DNA of 64,000 bases, from positions 62,001-126,000 of the forward strand of contig JAVYSB010000004.1 in NCBI GenBank assembly GCA_038729425.1, in the 5' to 3' direction. The notes under the pieces were generated by a model. That model was not told where the DNA came from, ran no database searches, and saw only the letters and a list, made by a program, of their open reading frames with translations. Source of the stretch: Thermoplasmataceae archaeon (GTDB taxonomy: Archaea > Thermoplasmatota > Thermoplasmata > Thermoplasmatales > Thermoplasmataceae). Both the position numbers and the translations under genes were made by a program. Each line of letters opens with the position of its first letter. Position 1 is the first letter of the stretch. Positions 1 through 9,190 of the stretch are shown one piece after another.

Positions 1-80
1 AGAATTAATACGCCAATACATACCGTAGCGAGTTTGAAACTTAGAACAAGCGTTTTCCTGTTTATATCTAATCTGAGCAT
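1..80 (-). CDS. N-terminus of a probable membrane protein (partial, runs off the left edge)
   Basis: An ATG at 78-80 on the minus strand opens a frame that stays open to the window edge (MLRLDINRKTLVLSFKLA and on). A short basic N-terminus is followed by hydrophobic residues, which suggests a signal anchor or first membrane segment. It starts 12 bases after the stop of the upstream membrane protein gene on the same strand, so the two probably form one operon. Only about 26 codons are visible and the family cannot be named. Confidence 0.5.
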   Translation of the reverse strand, partial: MLRLDINRKTLVLSFKLATVCIGVLI

Positions 81-92
81 GTTACGGAGCAC

Positions 93-581
93 CTATACCT
101 TCAGGCCTGCATCGCTCAATTCCTCTGCGGCCCTCCTAAGGATATAAAACGCTGATGCGAGCAACAGTACCGCGAGAACGTAATTTATCAATAGAACCAG
201 CGCTGCCGAATTACCGAGATTATAAAGATTCACTTCCGCCATGGAGAAATAGTGAACAATTCCAGTCGGAGAAAAGGGAGTACCAAGCAGGGAAGGAAAT
301 ATGATCCCGATTCCCGTTATAACCATTACTGAAGCAAGGGCGATTTCGCCTATTGATATCAAAATTATCCCCAAGACGTTAATTTCCTTTGACTTCTGGA
401 TTATTTTCCTGAAATCCTGTACGTCACTATCCACAGAACCACTAATTTTCCTCTCCAGAAGGTCACTTAATGAGGAATCTGTCTTTGCGATCAGCATAAC
501 CGCCTTGATATCCAAAATTAACCTGTCCAAAATGTCATCGTTTTTTCCGGAATCTGATCTCTGCACGTCTAACCAATCCAT
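93..581 (-). CDS. Hypothetical membrane protein, two membrane segments
   Basis: 162 codons. The N-terminal 65 residues are charged and look cytoplasmic and helical. Two hydrophobic segments follow, about residues 68-95 and 124-148, and the C-terminus is short and charged. No catalytic motif is visible and I do not recognise the family. The next gene on the same strand starts 12 bases downstream and also begins with a hydrophobic stretch, so they may encode partners. The gene is divergent from the 386-residue protein at 723. Confidence 0.7.
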   Translation of the reverse strand: MDWLDVQRSDSGKNDDILDRLILDIKAVMLIAKTDSSLSDLLERKISGSVDSDVQDFRKIIQKSKEINVLGIILISIGEIALASVMVITGIGIIFPSLLGTPFSPTGIVHYFSMAEVNLYNLGNSAALVLLINYVLAVLLLASAFYILRRAAEELSDAGLKV

Positions 582-722
582 GTGACTTTAGATAAACTAT
601 AAACCTTTGTATGTTGGTTTTATTGAGTGATTTTCAGTTTCCAAAACCTTTTCGGGCTTGGGCAAAAGTAAACCAGTTAATATATGCCAAACTATTATAC
701 CAGCACATGAATACACAGAATC

Positions 723-1883
723 ATGGTTCCAGATAATGTCGATAAACCAGGGTCACGTTATACTTATTTAACAAAAGGCATACTTTCGGACCTTTTTGAT
801 GCCATAATTTATTCCAAAAGATCCTCAGACAAGAAGGAAGATACCGAGAAGGTTCAGAAGGAATTATCCACGAGACTGGTTAGAACAGATGAACTTCTCC
901 AGTCAATCTCCCGTCTAATCAAGCAATATATAGACGAGGTGGGTCTGGAAAACCTCAAAGAAAACCTTGATCCAATAACCAGCTTCGCAACAACAGCGCT
1001 GGATCAGGTAAAGTCAAAATTGAATAAGATATACTCAAATAAAGTAAACGAGATAACTGGTGAAATCGAGTCCAGCAGGACCCTATCTTTGAAATCTCTG
1101 GAAGCATTTGTTTCGGGAAGCTATTTTCGTGTTCATGAGAAAGGGATCATTCTAAAAATGGTTGAAGGCGGATATGAAGCTCGGGCAAAATATCTCTGCG
1201 ATGGCGATATTGAATACGATTTTTCGCTTAACGCCAGGAATATAGAAATTTTTAGGGATGTATTGTTCTTCTCTGCACTTATTAAATCATTTAAGATCCC
1301 TGTTGGAACAGCTGGAACGTGGATAAGTAAGGAACCTGCAATAGACTATGAAAGACTGGACAAATATGCAATGGCATCGGCCGAATTGTCCGGAAGCAAT
1401 CTTATTTGTAATTTCTCTGACACCTCAAAGAAATCCAACTTTAAGTTTATTTACTCCAATGATAACAAAGGATCTACTTTAAGTGTGGACTATACGGATC
1501 CTACTAAACAGGTCGACGTTACGTCTCAACCTGCCCTGAACAAGAACCTGGATATGGAATCTCTTGAAAGCGCCATGAAGGCAATTTTTGAAGCAATCCA
1601 CGCACTTGAGGTGCACAGATTGAAGCTGCTTAAGCTTTCAGTAGCCGGAAATGACATACTTGCCGGAACGGATTACATAAAAGTTCTTCAGGCGGTCATT
1701 GGAATCTCAGGACAAGATTATGTTGATTTCTTCTCTGCCGTAATCAAAAACGATTTTCAGCCAACAGAAGGTCTAGAGGAGGCTGGTATCACAAGAGACT
1801 ATGTGGCCAGCAGGATCAAAAGCATCGGTGATGTTGCAAATGAAATTCAAGACTCCCTGGACAAGATCAGCCTGAAGAAATAA
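723..1883 (+). CDS. Hypothetical protein, helical N-terminal region
   Basis: 386 codons starting at ATG 723. AT-rich sequence upstream (ttaatatatgcc, around 678-690) could serve as a TATA region. Residues 30-130 are rich in Lys, Glu, Leu and Ser and look helical, possibly coiled coil. The middle (about 130-270) resembles a mixed alpha/beta domain, and the end is helical again. There is no signal peptide, membrane segment or recognisable motif. It stands alone, with 160 bases of empty sequence after it. I do not recognise the family; a lineage-specific Thermoplasmatales protein is likely. Confidence 0.75.
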   Translation: MVPDNVDKPGSRYTYLTKGILSDLFDAIIYSKRSSDKKEDTEKVQKELSTRLVRTDELLQSISRLIKQYIDEVGLENLKENLDPITSFATTALDQVKSKLNKIYSNKVNEITGEIESSRTLSLKSLEAFVSGSYFRVHEKGIILKMVEGGYEARAKYLCDGDIEYDFSLNARNIEIFRDVLFFSALIKSFKIPVGTAGTWISKEPAIDYERLDKYAMASAELSGSNLICNFSDTSKKSNFKFIYSNDNKGSTLSVDYTDPTKQVDVTSQPALNKNLDMESLESAMKAIFEAIHALEVHRLKLLKLSVAGNDILAGTDYIKVLQAVIGISGQDYVDFFSAVIKNDFQPTEGLEEAGITRDYVASRIKSIGDVANEIQDSLDKISLKK

Positions 1884-2047
1884 GTTAGTTTGCAATTGAG
1901 CAAAACGCATCTAGGAGAAACCTTGTATCCGCTGTCCTGATCTGTCTAAGAAACCATGGCAAAGGCGAATGGTAAGATCATGCGTTGGCATCGCAATAAT
2001 CTCAATACATCTTCACAATTAGTATGCTGGGCAATGTAAACCATACT

Positions 2048-3019
2048 CTAGGTAAAGGTTGAATCTAACCATGTTCGCGCAAGTTTTGCAGATTCTCTCT
2101 TGTATTCTGATTGAATCCTCACCAGTTCAGCAAGATCAATAGAATCATTCAGGAAGAATTTCCCATCCCTTTCTGACACCAAGCCGTCTCTAATCATCAG
2201 GCCAAGTTTGCCAGTGTCAAACATTGGTTTTTTGAGTTCCCTCGTGTTCTTTGCCTGTAGATTGAAGATGGCATTCTTTATTGACCTGCTTGCGGCGAAG
2301 ACATCAAAACTCTCAGATGACCGCATCTTGCTGAAACTTTCAGTTATACGACTCGCCACGTCATCTTCCGCCAGGGTCACTTTAATCCCAGATGATTTTC
2401 TCGGATAGAAAAAAAGAGGTCTTACGGGTACTCCCTGTAACATCGAGGAATATACATATAGCGACTTTTCGCCAGATATTATGCTTATATCGTCCAGCAC
2501 ATCCAGAGATGTTATCGGTTCATCATTTTCCACGATTAACATCCACGACGGTGGCATGAAGTCGTCTGGAATCATAAGGGAATTCTTAATTCCAAATATG
2601 GCATCCTCCTTCTTCACCCAATTTGACAAGCCCACAGTTAGTTCCGTTACCTTTTCGAGAAGAAGAATTGAGAAAGCGTCTGATACTCTGCAGGACGAGA
2701 GAGAATCAATGATACGGATGTGTCTGGGTAAATCAACCCGCTGTAACTCAGGGACATTTTTGCCAGCCTTCAGCAATATCCTTTTGCCATATACATCTGC
2801 ATCGAGAATGAGTGTGTCATTATACCTTGAAACGAAGTCCAGCAAGTTTTCTTCTGAAACACCATTGAGATTTGCACAAATCTGTGCTAAGCTCCAAGGA
2901 GTTATCACATTTGAATCCACTTTATTGCTCATTTGAGTTTCGATAAATTTGTCTCGTATCGAAACGGTGTCCAAGAGGTACTCTTCTATCTTTGAGTCAA
3001 TTGCCTGATATCCCATCAT
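2048..3019 (-). CDS. Hypothetical protein
   Basis: 323 codons with consecutive ATGs at the start (3019 and 3016). The protein is soluble, with no membrane segment or signal peptide. Residues about 40-65 could form a small helical domain, and the C-terminal 60 residues (MFDTGKLGLMIRDGLVSERD) resemble a winged-helix wing plus helix, but this is weak. I do not recognise the family. It is divergent from the gene at 3210. Confidence 0.7.
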   Translation of the reverse strand: MMGYQAIDSKIEEYLLDTVSIRDKFIETQMSNKVDSNVITPWSLAQICANLNGVSEENLLDFVSRYNDTLILDADVYGKRILLKAGKNVPELQRVDLPRHIRIIDSLSSCRVSDAFSILLLEKVTELTVGLSNWVKKEDAIFGIKNSLMIPDDFMPPSWMLIVENDEPITSLDVLDDISIISGEKSLYVYSSMLQGVPVRPLFFYPRKSSGIKVTLAEDDVASRITESFSKMRSSESFDVFAASRSIKNAIFNLQAKNTRELKKPMFDTGKLGLMIRDGLVSERDGKFFLNDSIDLAELVRIQSEYKRESAKLARTWLDSTFT

Positions 3020-3209
3020 TCATCAATTGCTTCTTACTTAATGTCCTTAAATTAGCGGTGATCGTAACTTCCTTTCTATAAACATGAATTTAATATCAAC
3101 CAGTTCACAAAAAATGTGCAGATCTTATTCGACTGCTACAGATTCGCTAAAATTAAATAGAGATATTGCTTATGATGGTTCAGGCACTCAGAGGTCTGCA
3201 GGAGGGGTT

Positions 3210-3812
3210 ATGTCTGGTGACAGGTTCAATTATTATCTGAAATTGATACTCAATGCATCTCTCGACGAGTATCATCTCATTTCTGAACAACTGCAGAATG
3301 ATCCGCAAGTTACAATGGCAGAAGTTGAGGAACTGGACAGGCTTATAAACAGATACATGAGTGTATATAATAAGTTTGACCTCAAGGTCGTTAATTCTGT
3401 CTCTGGAATCGAAGAATTTCCGCCACAGACTTCGCTTGATAATTTCGGCGGAAGCTCTGAGTTCGTTGGAACAGAAACGATGTTTGACCTGGAATGGAAA
3501 GTTTACATTCCTAAAGGTAATTTTACGAATTCTCCAATAAAAAAATGGTATTACAATGAAAATATATCCACTATACTCGACGAGGTCCTTGCAGCTGTTG
3601 TGCCTGGGCATTTCAAAAATTACTTCGATGTTCCTCCCTGGGTCCTGGGAACCATTTACGCCCCTGGAACTATATATGTGCAGTTATATGACCTTGTGAA
3701 TTCTGCCATATCCAAATCAGTTATTTCCGGCTGGGATTATCTTGTGGAAAAAGGAATGCCAAGGGAACTCGTCGATGCCATGAGATCAGAAAAACCCGGA
3801 TACATGTTCTGA
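3210..3812 (+). CDS. Hypothetical protein
   Basis: About 200 residues. A longer frame opens at 3084, but the ATG at 3210 is preceded directly by the SD-like aggagggg (3200-3206), so I choose the shorter form (MSGDRFNYYL). The upstream 42 codons have a composition unlike the rest of the protein. The N-terminal half is helical and acidic. The C-terminal half is rich in aromatic residues (WKVYIP, KKWYYN, PPWVLG). No family recognised. It lies 21 bases before the KDG aldolase gene and may be cotranscribed with it. Confidence 0.7.
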   Translation: MSGDRFNYYLKLILNASLDEYHLISEQLQNDPQVTMAEVEELDRLINRYMSVYNKFDLKVVNSVSGIEEFPPQTSLDNFGGSSEFVGTETMFDLEWKVYIPKGNFTNSPIKKWYYNENISTILDEVLAAVVPGHFKNYFDVPPWVLGTIYAPGTIYVQLYDLVNSAISKSVISGWDYLVEKGMPRELVDAMRSEKPGYMF

Positions 3813-3833
3813 TCTTGCCAAAGGTTATCAACA

Positions 3834-4727
3834 ATGCCTCGATATTGGTTAATGAAGTTTACTGGAATCATCACGCCCATGGTTACGCCTTTCACTCCAT
3901 CAGGTCAGATAGATTATGGAGCCACTGAAGTACTGCTTGCGTTTCTGAAGTCGATAGGGGTACAAGGACTCTTTCCGCTTGGCTCCACGGGGGTGTTCAA
4001 CTGGTTGGGCAACGATGAGAGGAACAAATTCACTGATTTTGTCATTGAACATTCTGCTGGGATGAAAGTGTTTGTTGGTGTTGGGGCATCAAACAGCTAT
4101 GACAGCATTGAACTATCAAGACACGCGGCCAACTCTGGCGCGGATGCGCTTGTGCTCATGCCTAGTTACTACATTAAACCTGATCAGAATTATATTAGGA
4201 ACCATATGGATCTTGTTTTTGGATCAGTTGATTCCGAATTTATAATATATAATATCCCACAATTTGTTGGAGAATTCATAAGCGTGGAAACAATAAGAAC
4301 ACTCATTGCTAAAAATAGCAATATTGTCGGTCTAAAGGAAAGTTCAGGAGACATGCGTTACTTCTCCAGGCTTTTACAGTTCTCCGACAAGGATTTTTCT
4401 GTTTTCCAGGGTCAAGACGATCTGCTTTTGCCTTCTCTAGCGATTGGAGCTGACGGCGGTGTTTGCGGCACAACCAACTTTTCTCGATCTGTCATGGATC
4501 TATACAGAGCATTCGCTGACGGTAAATTAGAGGAATGCAGTAAGATTCAGCTTGATAATATCAATGGCATGATGGATCAGTTATCAAAGACTACATTCCC
4601 CGAGGCATACTATGCAGCTTTTTACTTCAAACACGGCATCGAAGGAGGATACAGGATTCCTATGCAGAAACCATCACCTGAGATAATAGACAATCTAATG
4701 AACAAGTCTGGCAAAGCTAGAACCTGA
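3834..4727 (+). CDS. kdgA: 2-keto-3-deoxygluconate aldolase, DapA/NAL superfamily
   Basis: A (beta/alpha)8-barrel aldolase of the DapA/N-acetylneuraminate lyase superfamily. It resembles the KDG aldolases of Picrophilus and Thermoplasma that cleave 2-keto-3-deoxygluconate to pyruvate and glyceraldehyde in the non-phosphorylating Entner-Doudoroff pathway. Visible motifs are ITPMVTPF at the N-terminus, the substrate loop GSTGVF (50-55), IIYNIPQ with Tyr139, and VGLKES with Schiff-base Lys168. The start is uncertain: ATG 3834 has aaaggt 8 bases upstream, while ATG 3852 (MKFTGI) fits family N-termini better. A glucose dehydrogenase of the same pathway is encoded at 31.9-33.0 kb. A bacterial-type dihydrodipicolinate synthase is the alternative but fits less well. 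Confidence 0.88.
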   Translation: MPRYWLMKFTGIITPMVTPFTPSGQIDYGATEVLLAFLKSIGVQGLFPLGSTGVFNWLGNDERNKFTDFVIEHSAGMKVFVGVGASNSYDSIELSRHAANSGADALVLMPSYYIKPDQNYIRNHMDLVFGSVDSEFIIYNIPQFVGEFISVETIRTLIAKNSNIVGLKESSGDMRYFSRLLQFSDKDFSVFQGQDDLLLPSLAIGADGGVCGTTNFSRSVMDLYRAFADGKLEECSKIQLDNINGMMDQLSKTTFPEAYYAAFYFKHGIEGGYRIPMQKPSPEIIDNLMNKSGKART

Positions 4728-4748
4728 TGAGGCCAGTGTAATCAAGAA

Positions 4749-4793
4749 ACTATAAATATTGTCGTGAGTTAACTGTAAGCCTAGTGAAGGAGG
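4749..4793 (+). promoter_or_regulatory. TATA box and SD site of the L7Ae-S28e-L24e-Ndk-aIF5B operon
   Basis: actataaata at 4749-4758 is a good archaeal TATA box. The first operon gene is 43 bases further on, so the mRNA has a leader of roughly 20 bases, and aaggagg (4787-4793) ends 7 bases before the ATG. The following genes have almost no spacers and their own SD sites, so this is probably the main promoter of the operon. Confidence 0.6.
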
Positions 4794-4800
4794 AATTAAA

Positions 4801-5169
4801 ATGCAAAAAGGAACGTACGTAAAATTTGAAACTCCCGAGTCCCTTGAAAAGAACGTGCTTGATCTTGTGGAAAACTCGTTCAGGAGCGGAAAGATAAAGA
4901 AAGGAACCAATGAGGTAATTAAGTCCATTGAGAGAGGGGAAAGTAAGATTGTGGTGATAGCAGAAGACGTTTCACCCCCAGAAGTCGTTTTCTATCTCCC
5001 CATGCTCTGTGAAGAAAGGAAGGTCCCGTACTGTTATGTTAAGAAGAGAATCGATCTTGGTGCGAAGGTCGGTATATCATCAGCTGCTTCAATTTCAGTT
5101 GTTGATTATGGAAAATCTGAGGAAGCTTACAACAAGATTGTCGGTGAAATCAGCAAACTGAAGAAGTGA
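4801..5169 (+). CDS. rpl7ae: Ribosomal protein L7Ae (K-turn binding)
   Basis: 122 residues, normal for archaeal L7Ae. It binds kink-turns in 23S rRNA and in box C/D and H/ACA guide RNAs, and in many archaea also RNase P RNA. The sequence shows the family core: [15 protein letters not shown] in the RNA-binding helix, [13 protein letters not shown], and the [11 protein letters not shown] strand-helix region. The start is ATG 4801 with a strong SD. It is first in a five-gene translation operon and its stop codon overlaps the SD of the S28e gene. Confidence 0.97.
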   Translation: MQKGTYVKFETPESLEKNVLDLVENSFRSGKIKKGTNEVIKSIERGESKIVVIAEDVSPPEVVFYLPMLCEERKVPYCYVKKRIDLGAKVGISSAASISVVDYGKSEEAYNKIVGEISKLKK

Positions 5170-5179
5170 GGTGTTTTTT

Positions 5180-5389
5180 CTGGCAGATGAAGCAACAGCA
5201 GCGGAGGTTCTTGAATTGATGGGCAGAACCGGCATGGCCGGGGAAGCTACAACCGTCAAGGTAAGGGTCCTGTCTGGAAGAGATCAGGGAAGGATAATTG
5301 CGAGAAATGTCCTCGGGCCGATCAAAGTTGGGGACATCTTGATGCTGAGAGAAACAGCCAGGGAAGCAAAGAAGCTTTCCATGAGGTAA
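5180..5389 (+). CDS. rps28e: Ribosomal protein S28e, apparently starting at CTG
   Basis: Small-subunit protein of about 69 residues, recognised by [19 protein letters not shown] and [14 protein letters not shown]. The frame has an upstream GTG at 5171, but that GTG is part of the SD gaggtg (5168-5173), which overlaps the stop codon of L7Ae. Six bases after this SD comes CTG (5180) followed by GCA GAT GAA, giving M-A-D-E, the expected N-terminus. I therefore choose CTG; starting at GTG would add V-F-F and leave no usable SD. Translation is coupled to L7Ae, and L24e follows after 4 bases. Confidence 0.93.
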   Translation: MADEATAAEVLELMGRTGMAGEATTVKVRVLSGRDQGRIIARNVLGPIKVGDILMLRETAREAKKLSMR

Positions 5390-5393
5390 TAAA

Positions 5394-5603
5394 ATGGTAA
5401 ATAGAACTTGCTCATTCTGCGGTGCTACTATTGAACCTGGTAGCGGTACTGTAATGGTGAGGAAAGATGGAGCTATTCTTAACTTCTGCAGCAGAAAGTG
5501 CAGAATAAACATGACAGAGCTTAAGAGAGTCCCCAGGTACACAAAGTGGACCGCCGAATATCATAAGATTAAGGATCTCAAGACGAGATCGACCAAGCAG
5601 TGA
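5394..5603 (+). CDS. rpl24e: Ribosomal protein L24e
   Basis: 69-residue zinc-ribbon protein of the large subunit. Zinc ligands are Cys6, Cys9, Cys32 and Cys36 (CSFC and FCSRKC). The ATG at 5394 is preceded by gaggtaataaa, giving an SD of normal spacing that overlaps the end of S28e. Ndk follows after 9 bases. The S28e-L24e-Ndk-aIF5B order is widely conserved in Euryarchaeota, which supports every call in the operon. Confidence 0.97.
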   Translation: MVNRTCSFCGATIEPGSGTVMVRKDGAILNFCSRKCRINMTELKRVPRYTKWTAEYHKIKDLKTRSTKQ

Positions 5604-5612
5604 GGTGCTCAT

Positions 5613-6056
5613 TTGGAAAGAACGCTTATTCTCGTGAAACCAGATGGTGTAAAGAGAAGACTCATTGGTGAGATTCTCGGCAGGATGGAAAAGAAGGGGC
5701 TGAAGATACTAGCTGCAAAGATGCTACATATGACTGAGTCCATGGCCCAGAGACACTACGAGGTGCACAAGGGAAAACCATTCTACAATGATCTCGTTAA
5801 ATATATCACATCCGGTCCGATCCTTGCGGCAGTGCTGGAAGGTAATAACGCTATTCAGGTAGTAAGGATTATGTCGGGTAGCACAGACGGATCCAAGGCC
5901 CAAGCGGGAACTATAAGGGGAGATTTCGCAACGGGTATCGAGAGAAATATAATTCACGCATCTGATTCCCAAGAATCGTATGATCATGAATATCCAATAT
6001 TTTTTAAGCAGGACGAAATCCTTGAATTCAATTACGGTGACGAAAATATAGTTTAG
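5613..6056 (+). CDS. ndk: Nucleoside diphosphate kinase
   Basis: 147 residues. Transfers the gamma phosphate of ATP to nucleoside diphosphates through a phosphohistidine. The N-terminus RTLILVKPDGVKR and the active-site region RNIIHASDS, with catalytic His115, are intact. The start is TTG (5613): SD gaggtg at 5602-5607 with a 5-base spacer, and MERTLILVKPDG is the family N-terminus. The gene is followed by aIF5B with the SD overlapping its stop. Confidence 0.96.
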   Translation: MERTLILVKPDGVKRRLIGEILGRMEKKGLKILAAKMLHMTESMAQRHYEVHKGKPFYNDLVKYITSGPILAAVLEGNNAIQVVRIMSGSTDGSKAQAGTIRGDFATGIERNIIHASDSQESYDHEYPIFFKQDEILEFNYGDENIV

Positions 6057-6064
6057 AGGTGGTT

Positions 6065-7822
6065 ATGAATATCAGAACCATCAGGCAGCCGATAGTATGT
6101 GTGCTTGGACACGTTGATCATGGTAAGACGACAATTCTCGATGCAATACGTGGCACCACACAAGCTAGCAGGGAAGCCGGTGGAATTACCCAAAGGATTG
6201 GTGCCACTCAAATAGACGTTTCCACAATTATAAAGGGGACAAAAAATCTCCTTACCGATTCAAATCTCAAGATCCCTGGACTTCTTTTTATAGATACACC
6301 AGGCCATGTGGCCTTTGCAAACATGCGTGCGAGAGGTGGTGCCCTTGCTGACATAGCCATTCTGGTCATTGACGTCAATGAAGGGCTGATGCCGCAGACG
6401 ATTGAGTCAATTAACATACTCAAGAAGCACAAGACACCATTTGTAATCGTTGCAAATAAGATTGACCTGATCCCTCTCATCACACAAGTAAACAATCTTA
6501 ATTTCTCTCAGTTCATGAAGAAGCAGAGAGAAGAGTATAAAGAGGAACTGGACAAGAGAATATATGATCTGGTGAATTCAATATACACTCAGGGGTTTCC
6601 ATCTGACAGGTTTGACAGGGTCACCGATTTTTCTAAGACCGTCGCGATAATTCCTGTCAGCGCCAAGTTCAAGATCGGTATTCAAGATATACTGGTAATT
6701 CTAGCCGGATTATCACAGAAATATCTTGAAAAGGAAATATCTTTGGTGAGCGGGGAGGCAAGAGGAACCATCATAGAGGTGAAGGTAGAAAGCTCGATTG
6801 GTACGACTCTTGATACCATCCTGTATCAGGGGACCCTGCACGCGGGTGACGTTATAGCCATAAATACGCGCGAGGGCCCAAAGATAACCCGCGTCAAAGC
6901 CCTGCTCGTGAACAGCGGTAACCAGCAGAAAGGGCTCGTTGAAAAAAGATCAGTATCCGCAGCTGCTGGAGTGAGAGTCCTCATCGGTGACAAATTTGAG
7001 GTCATCGCAGGATCTCCGCTGATCAGCCCCACCAATCCATCTGAATCCGTTGAATCTGTTTTTTCTGAGATAGAAAAGGAATCACAGACAAATATTGAAC
7101 TTTCGACTCATGGGGTAACTGTGAAGGCAGAGGCTCTTGGATCACTTGAAGCCATATCTTATGAACTGGCTCAGCGCAATATACCTGTCAGAAGTGCATC
7201 AATCGGTGACATAACAAGACGAGATCTCACTGGCGTATCAACACTTAACGATCCGACAGAGCGGCTGATAATAGGCTTTAATGTTAATGTTACAGAGGAT
7301 GCAAGGGATGCTGTCCTGTCCACGGATGTGGGCATTCTGAGTGGAAATATCATATACTCTCTGATGGATCAAACGGAAAAGTGGATCAAAGATAAAGTCG
7401 CTCAGATGCACGAAGCTAGGAAGCAGGAGAAATCTATGCCTGCAAAGATCACCATAATGCCGGATAACATATTCAGGGCGAACAAGCCCGTCATAGTTGG
7501 GATTCACATCGAGGGCGGGAGCATCAAGGTTGGAGATAAACTCATAAAGTCGGACGGCAGGTACGGGGGAACAATCAAGAGCATAAGAGACGGGGAGATC
7601 AGTAAGAGGTATGCAGATGCTCCTGCGGAAATAGCTGTTGCTATTGATGGGGTAACGTTGAACAGGCAGATTTTCCCAGGGGAATCTCTTTACGTCGATA
7701 TTCCTGAATCCGTAGTGAAAGAGTTAAGGGAAAGCAATATTGATCAAGGTACTCTCAGTGCAATGGATGAGACAATTAAGATAAAGAGAAAGGGCAATAT
7801 ATTCTGGGGAACAAGAGCGTGA
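6065..7822 (+). CDS. infB: Translation initiation factor aIF5B (IF-2-like GTPase)
   Basis: 585 residues. GTPase that promotes subunit joining and stabilises initiator tRNA. G1 is GHVDHGKTT (15-23), G3 is DTPGH and G4 is NKID, followed by domain II, an alpha/beta/alpha domain III and a C-terminal barrel. The N-terminal extension of eukaryotic eIF5B is absent, as usual in archaea. GTG 6059 is in frame but is part of the SD gaggtg (6056-6061); I choose ATG 6065 (MNIRTIRQPIV). Last gene of the operon, convergent with the exchanger gene. Confidence 0.97.
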   Translation: MNIRTIRQPIVCVLGHVDHGKTTILDAIRGTTQASREAGGITQRIGATQIDVSTIIKGTKNLLTDSNLKIPGLLFIDTPGHVAFANMRARGGALADIAILVIDVNEGLMPQTIESINILKKHKTPFVIVANKIDLIPLITQVNNLNFSQFMKKQREEYKEELDKRIYDLVNSIYTQGFPSDRFDRVTDFSKTVAIIPVSAKFKIGIQDILVILAGLSQKYLEKEISLVSGEARGTIIEVKVESSIGTTLDTILYQGTLHAGDVIAINTREGPKITRVKALLVNSGNQQKGLVEKRSVSAAAGVRVLIGDKFEVIAGSPLISPTNPSESVESVFSEIEKESQTNIELSTHGVTVKAEALGSLEAISYELAQRNIPVRSASIGDITRRDLTGVSTLNDPTERLIIGFNVNVTEDARDAVLSTDVGILSGNIIYSLMDQTEKWIKDKVAQMHEARKQEKSMPAKITIMPDNIFRANKPVIVGIHIEGGSIKVGDKLIKSDGRYGGTIKSIRDGEISKRYADAPAEIAVAIDGVTLNRQIFPGESLYVDIPESVVKELRESNIDQGTLSAMDETIKIKRKGNIFWGTRA

Positions 7823-7830
7823 GGGAGTTC

Positions 7831-8769
7831 TCATGCATCGGGCATGCTACTTCTCCTTGTGAAAACAAAAATTGACAGCCCGCTGGCCAGAATGAGTATC
7901 AGCATTATGAAATAGGTGTATAGGGCTGGGCCGAGATTGACGTAAGTTACCATCATAGCAGATCCTAGCACTAGGCTTACCTTAAAGATGGTGCTCCCGT
8001 AAACTACTCCTATACTCATGTCGCTCTGCCTTTTCCTGATTGCACTTAACAGAATGAACAATTCAGGTATCGAACCGGTGATTCCAGCAAAGATGAAGCC
8101 GGACGTAAAAAGTGAGAGGCTAAGATTAGTTGAAAAGAAATTTACTACCATTACCATCTGTTCAGAAGCCAGGAAAAGTAACACAATCCCAAAAAGACTT
8201 CTAAGCCATGAAAAGCGTCCTGCAATAACGTTCGCATAATCCCCCGGCACACGCTTTCCAGATGCCACTATATAAATTATGAAAACAGCTACTAGTATTG
8301 TGCCCACGTAAAATGAAGACAATCCGGAAAAAGTAAAGCAAATCAGTGTAATATAGAGGATAAGTAACATCAGGGTTTCTACCGTAAAACCCTCTCTTCT
8401 CCTCTTCAGAATAAATGGTGCTATCCCAATAAACACGATGAAAGTAATTATGTTTGATCCCTGGATGTTTCCTAAGCTGATTTCACCGTACCGTTCGAAC
8501 GCCGCTGTAAGAGAAAGGATAAATTCATCTATGGAGGCTCCGATCGAAAGCAGTACTAGTCCCACCAACTTTCCGGATACTTTGAACCGTTTCCCAAAGA
8601 AAATAGCCTGATCAACAAAGAATTCAGAACCAATCCAAAGGCCAATGACTGAAATCAACAGGCCAATGGTGGCAAAGAGAATAGAACGAGAATAATAATC
8701 AACAATTATAAGAATAATAATGCCAGCAAAAATAATACCAGCAATTAGGTCCCTGGGCAGAGTTCTCAA
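7831..8769 (-). CDS. Sodium/calcium exchanger family (CaCA) membrane protein
   Basis: 312 residues with about 10 hydrophobic segments. The two inverted alpha repeats of the CaCA superfamily are visible: LSIGASIDEFILSL with GNIQGSNIITF in the first half, and ITGSIPELFILL with VVYGSTIFKV in the second. In the first repeat the usual S-x-P-E is IDE; the second keeps SIPEL. It probably exchanges Ca2+ or another cation against Na+ or H+ across the cytoplasmic membrane. It lies 4 bases downstream of speH on the same strand and may be cotranscribed. Ion specificity cannot be read from sequence. Confidence 0.88.
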   Translation of the reverse strand: MRTLPRDLIAGIIFAGIIILIIVDYYSRSILFATIGLLISVIGLWIGSEFFVDQAIFFGKRFKVSGKLVGLVLLSIGASIDEFILSLTAAFERYGEISLGNIQGSNIITFIVFIGIAPFILKRRREGFTVETLMLLILYITLICFTFSGLSSFYVGTILVAVFIIYIVASGKRVPGDYANVIAGRFSWLRSLFGIVLLFLASEQMVMVVNFFSTNLSLSLFTSGFIFAGITGSIPELFILLSAIRKRQSDMSIGVVYGSTIFKVSLVLGSAMMVTYVNLGPALYTYFIMLILILASGLSIFVFTRRSSMPDA

Positions 8770-8773
8770 TTAA

Positions 8774-9172
8774 TCACGATATGGTTATCTGCTCGGGTCT
8801 TAGGACCTTTACAGTTTCCTCCACCTTTACGCCTCTGTTGAGTTTCTTGTAATCAACAGATTCAGGTTTTAGACGACTTACTATATAATTGAAGGCTATG
8901 TCCGCGCTCTGAGGTTCTCCACAGGTATATATATCCAGCGTTACCAGCCCGTGTTCAGGCCAAGTGTGGAACGATAGGTGCGATTCTGCCAGAAGGACAA
9001 CGCCACTTGCACCTCTTGGCTGGAACTGGTAATAGTCTGAGGAAATCTCCGTGAGCCTGCCATGTTTTATGGCCCCCTCAAATATAGGGTAAAGTCTATT
9101 CGCGTCAGATATCAATTCTTCATCGACACCGTAAAGGTCTGCAATAATTTGTACACCTACGGCCACTCTCAT
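8774..9172 (-). CDS. speH: Pyruvoyl-dependent decarboxylase, AdoMetDC/SpeH type
   Basis: About 132 residues. The proenzyme cleaves itself to create a pyruvoyl group, then decarboxylates S-adenosylmethionine for aminopropylation of polyamines; in Crenarchaeota a close relative decarboxylates arginine instead. The cleavage and active-site motif is ESHLSFHTWPEHG with the pyruvoyl-forming Ser after Glu, and YTCG carries the catalytic Cys. A frame opens with GTG at 9190, but ggagg precedes the paired ATGs (9175, 9172) closely, and MRVAVGVQI matches family N-termini. The upstream region holds repeated AT palindromes. AdoMet is the likelier substrate. Confidence 0.9.
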   Translation of the reverse strand: MRVAVGVQIIADLYGVDEELISDANRLYPIFEGAIKHGRLTEISSDYYQFQPRGASGVVLLAESHLSFHTWPEHGLVTLDIYTCGEPQSADIAFNYIVSRLKPESVDYKKLNRGVKVEETVKVLRPEQITIS

Positions 9173-9190
9173 CATCCTCCATTTTTTCAC

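Noticed and set aside
723-1883. 386-residue protein as SMC-like or chemotaxis-type coiled coil
   Set aside because: The helical part is short and no Walker or signalling motif is seen.
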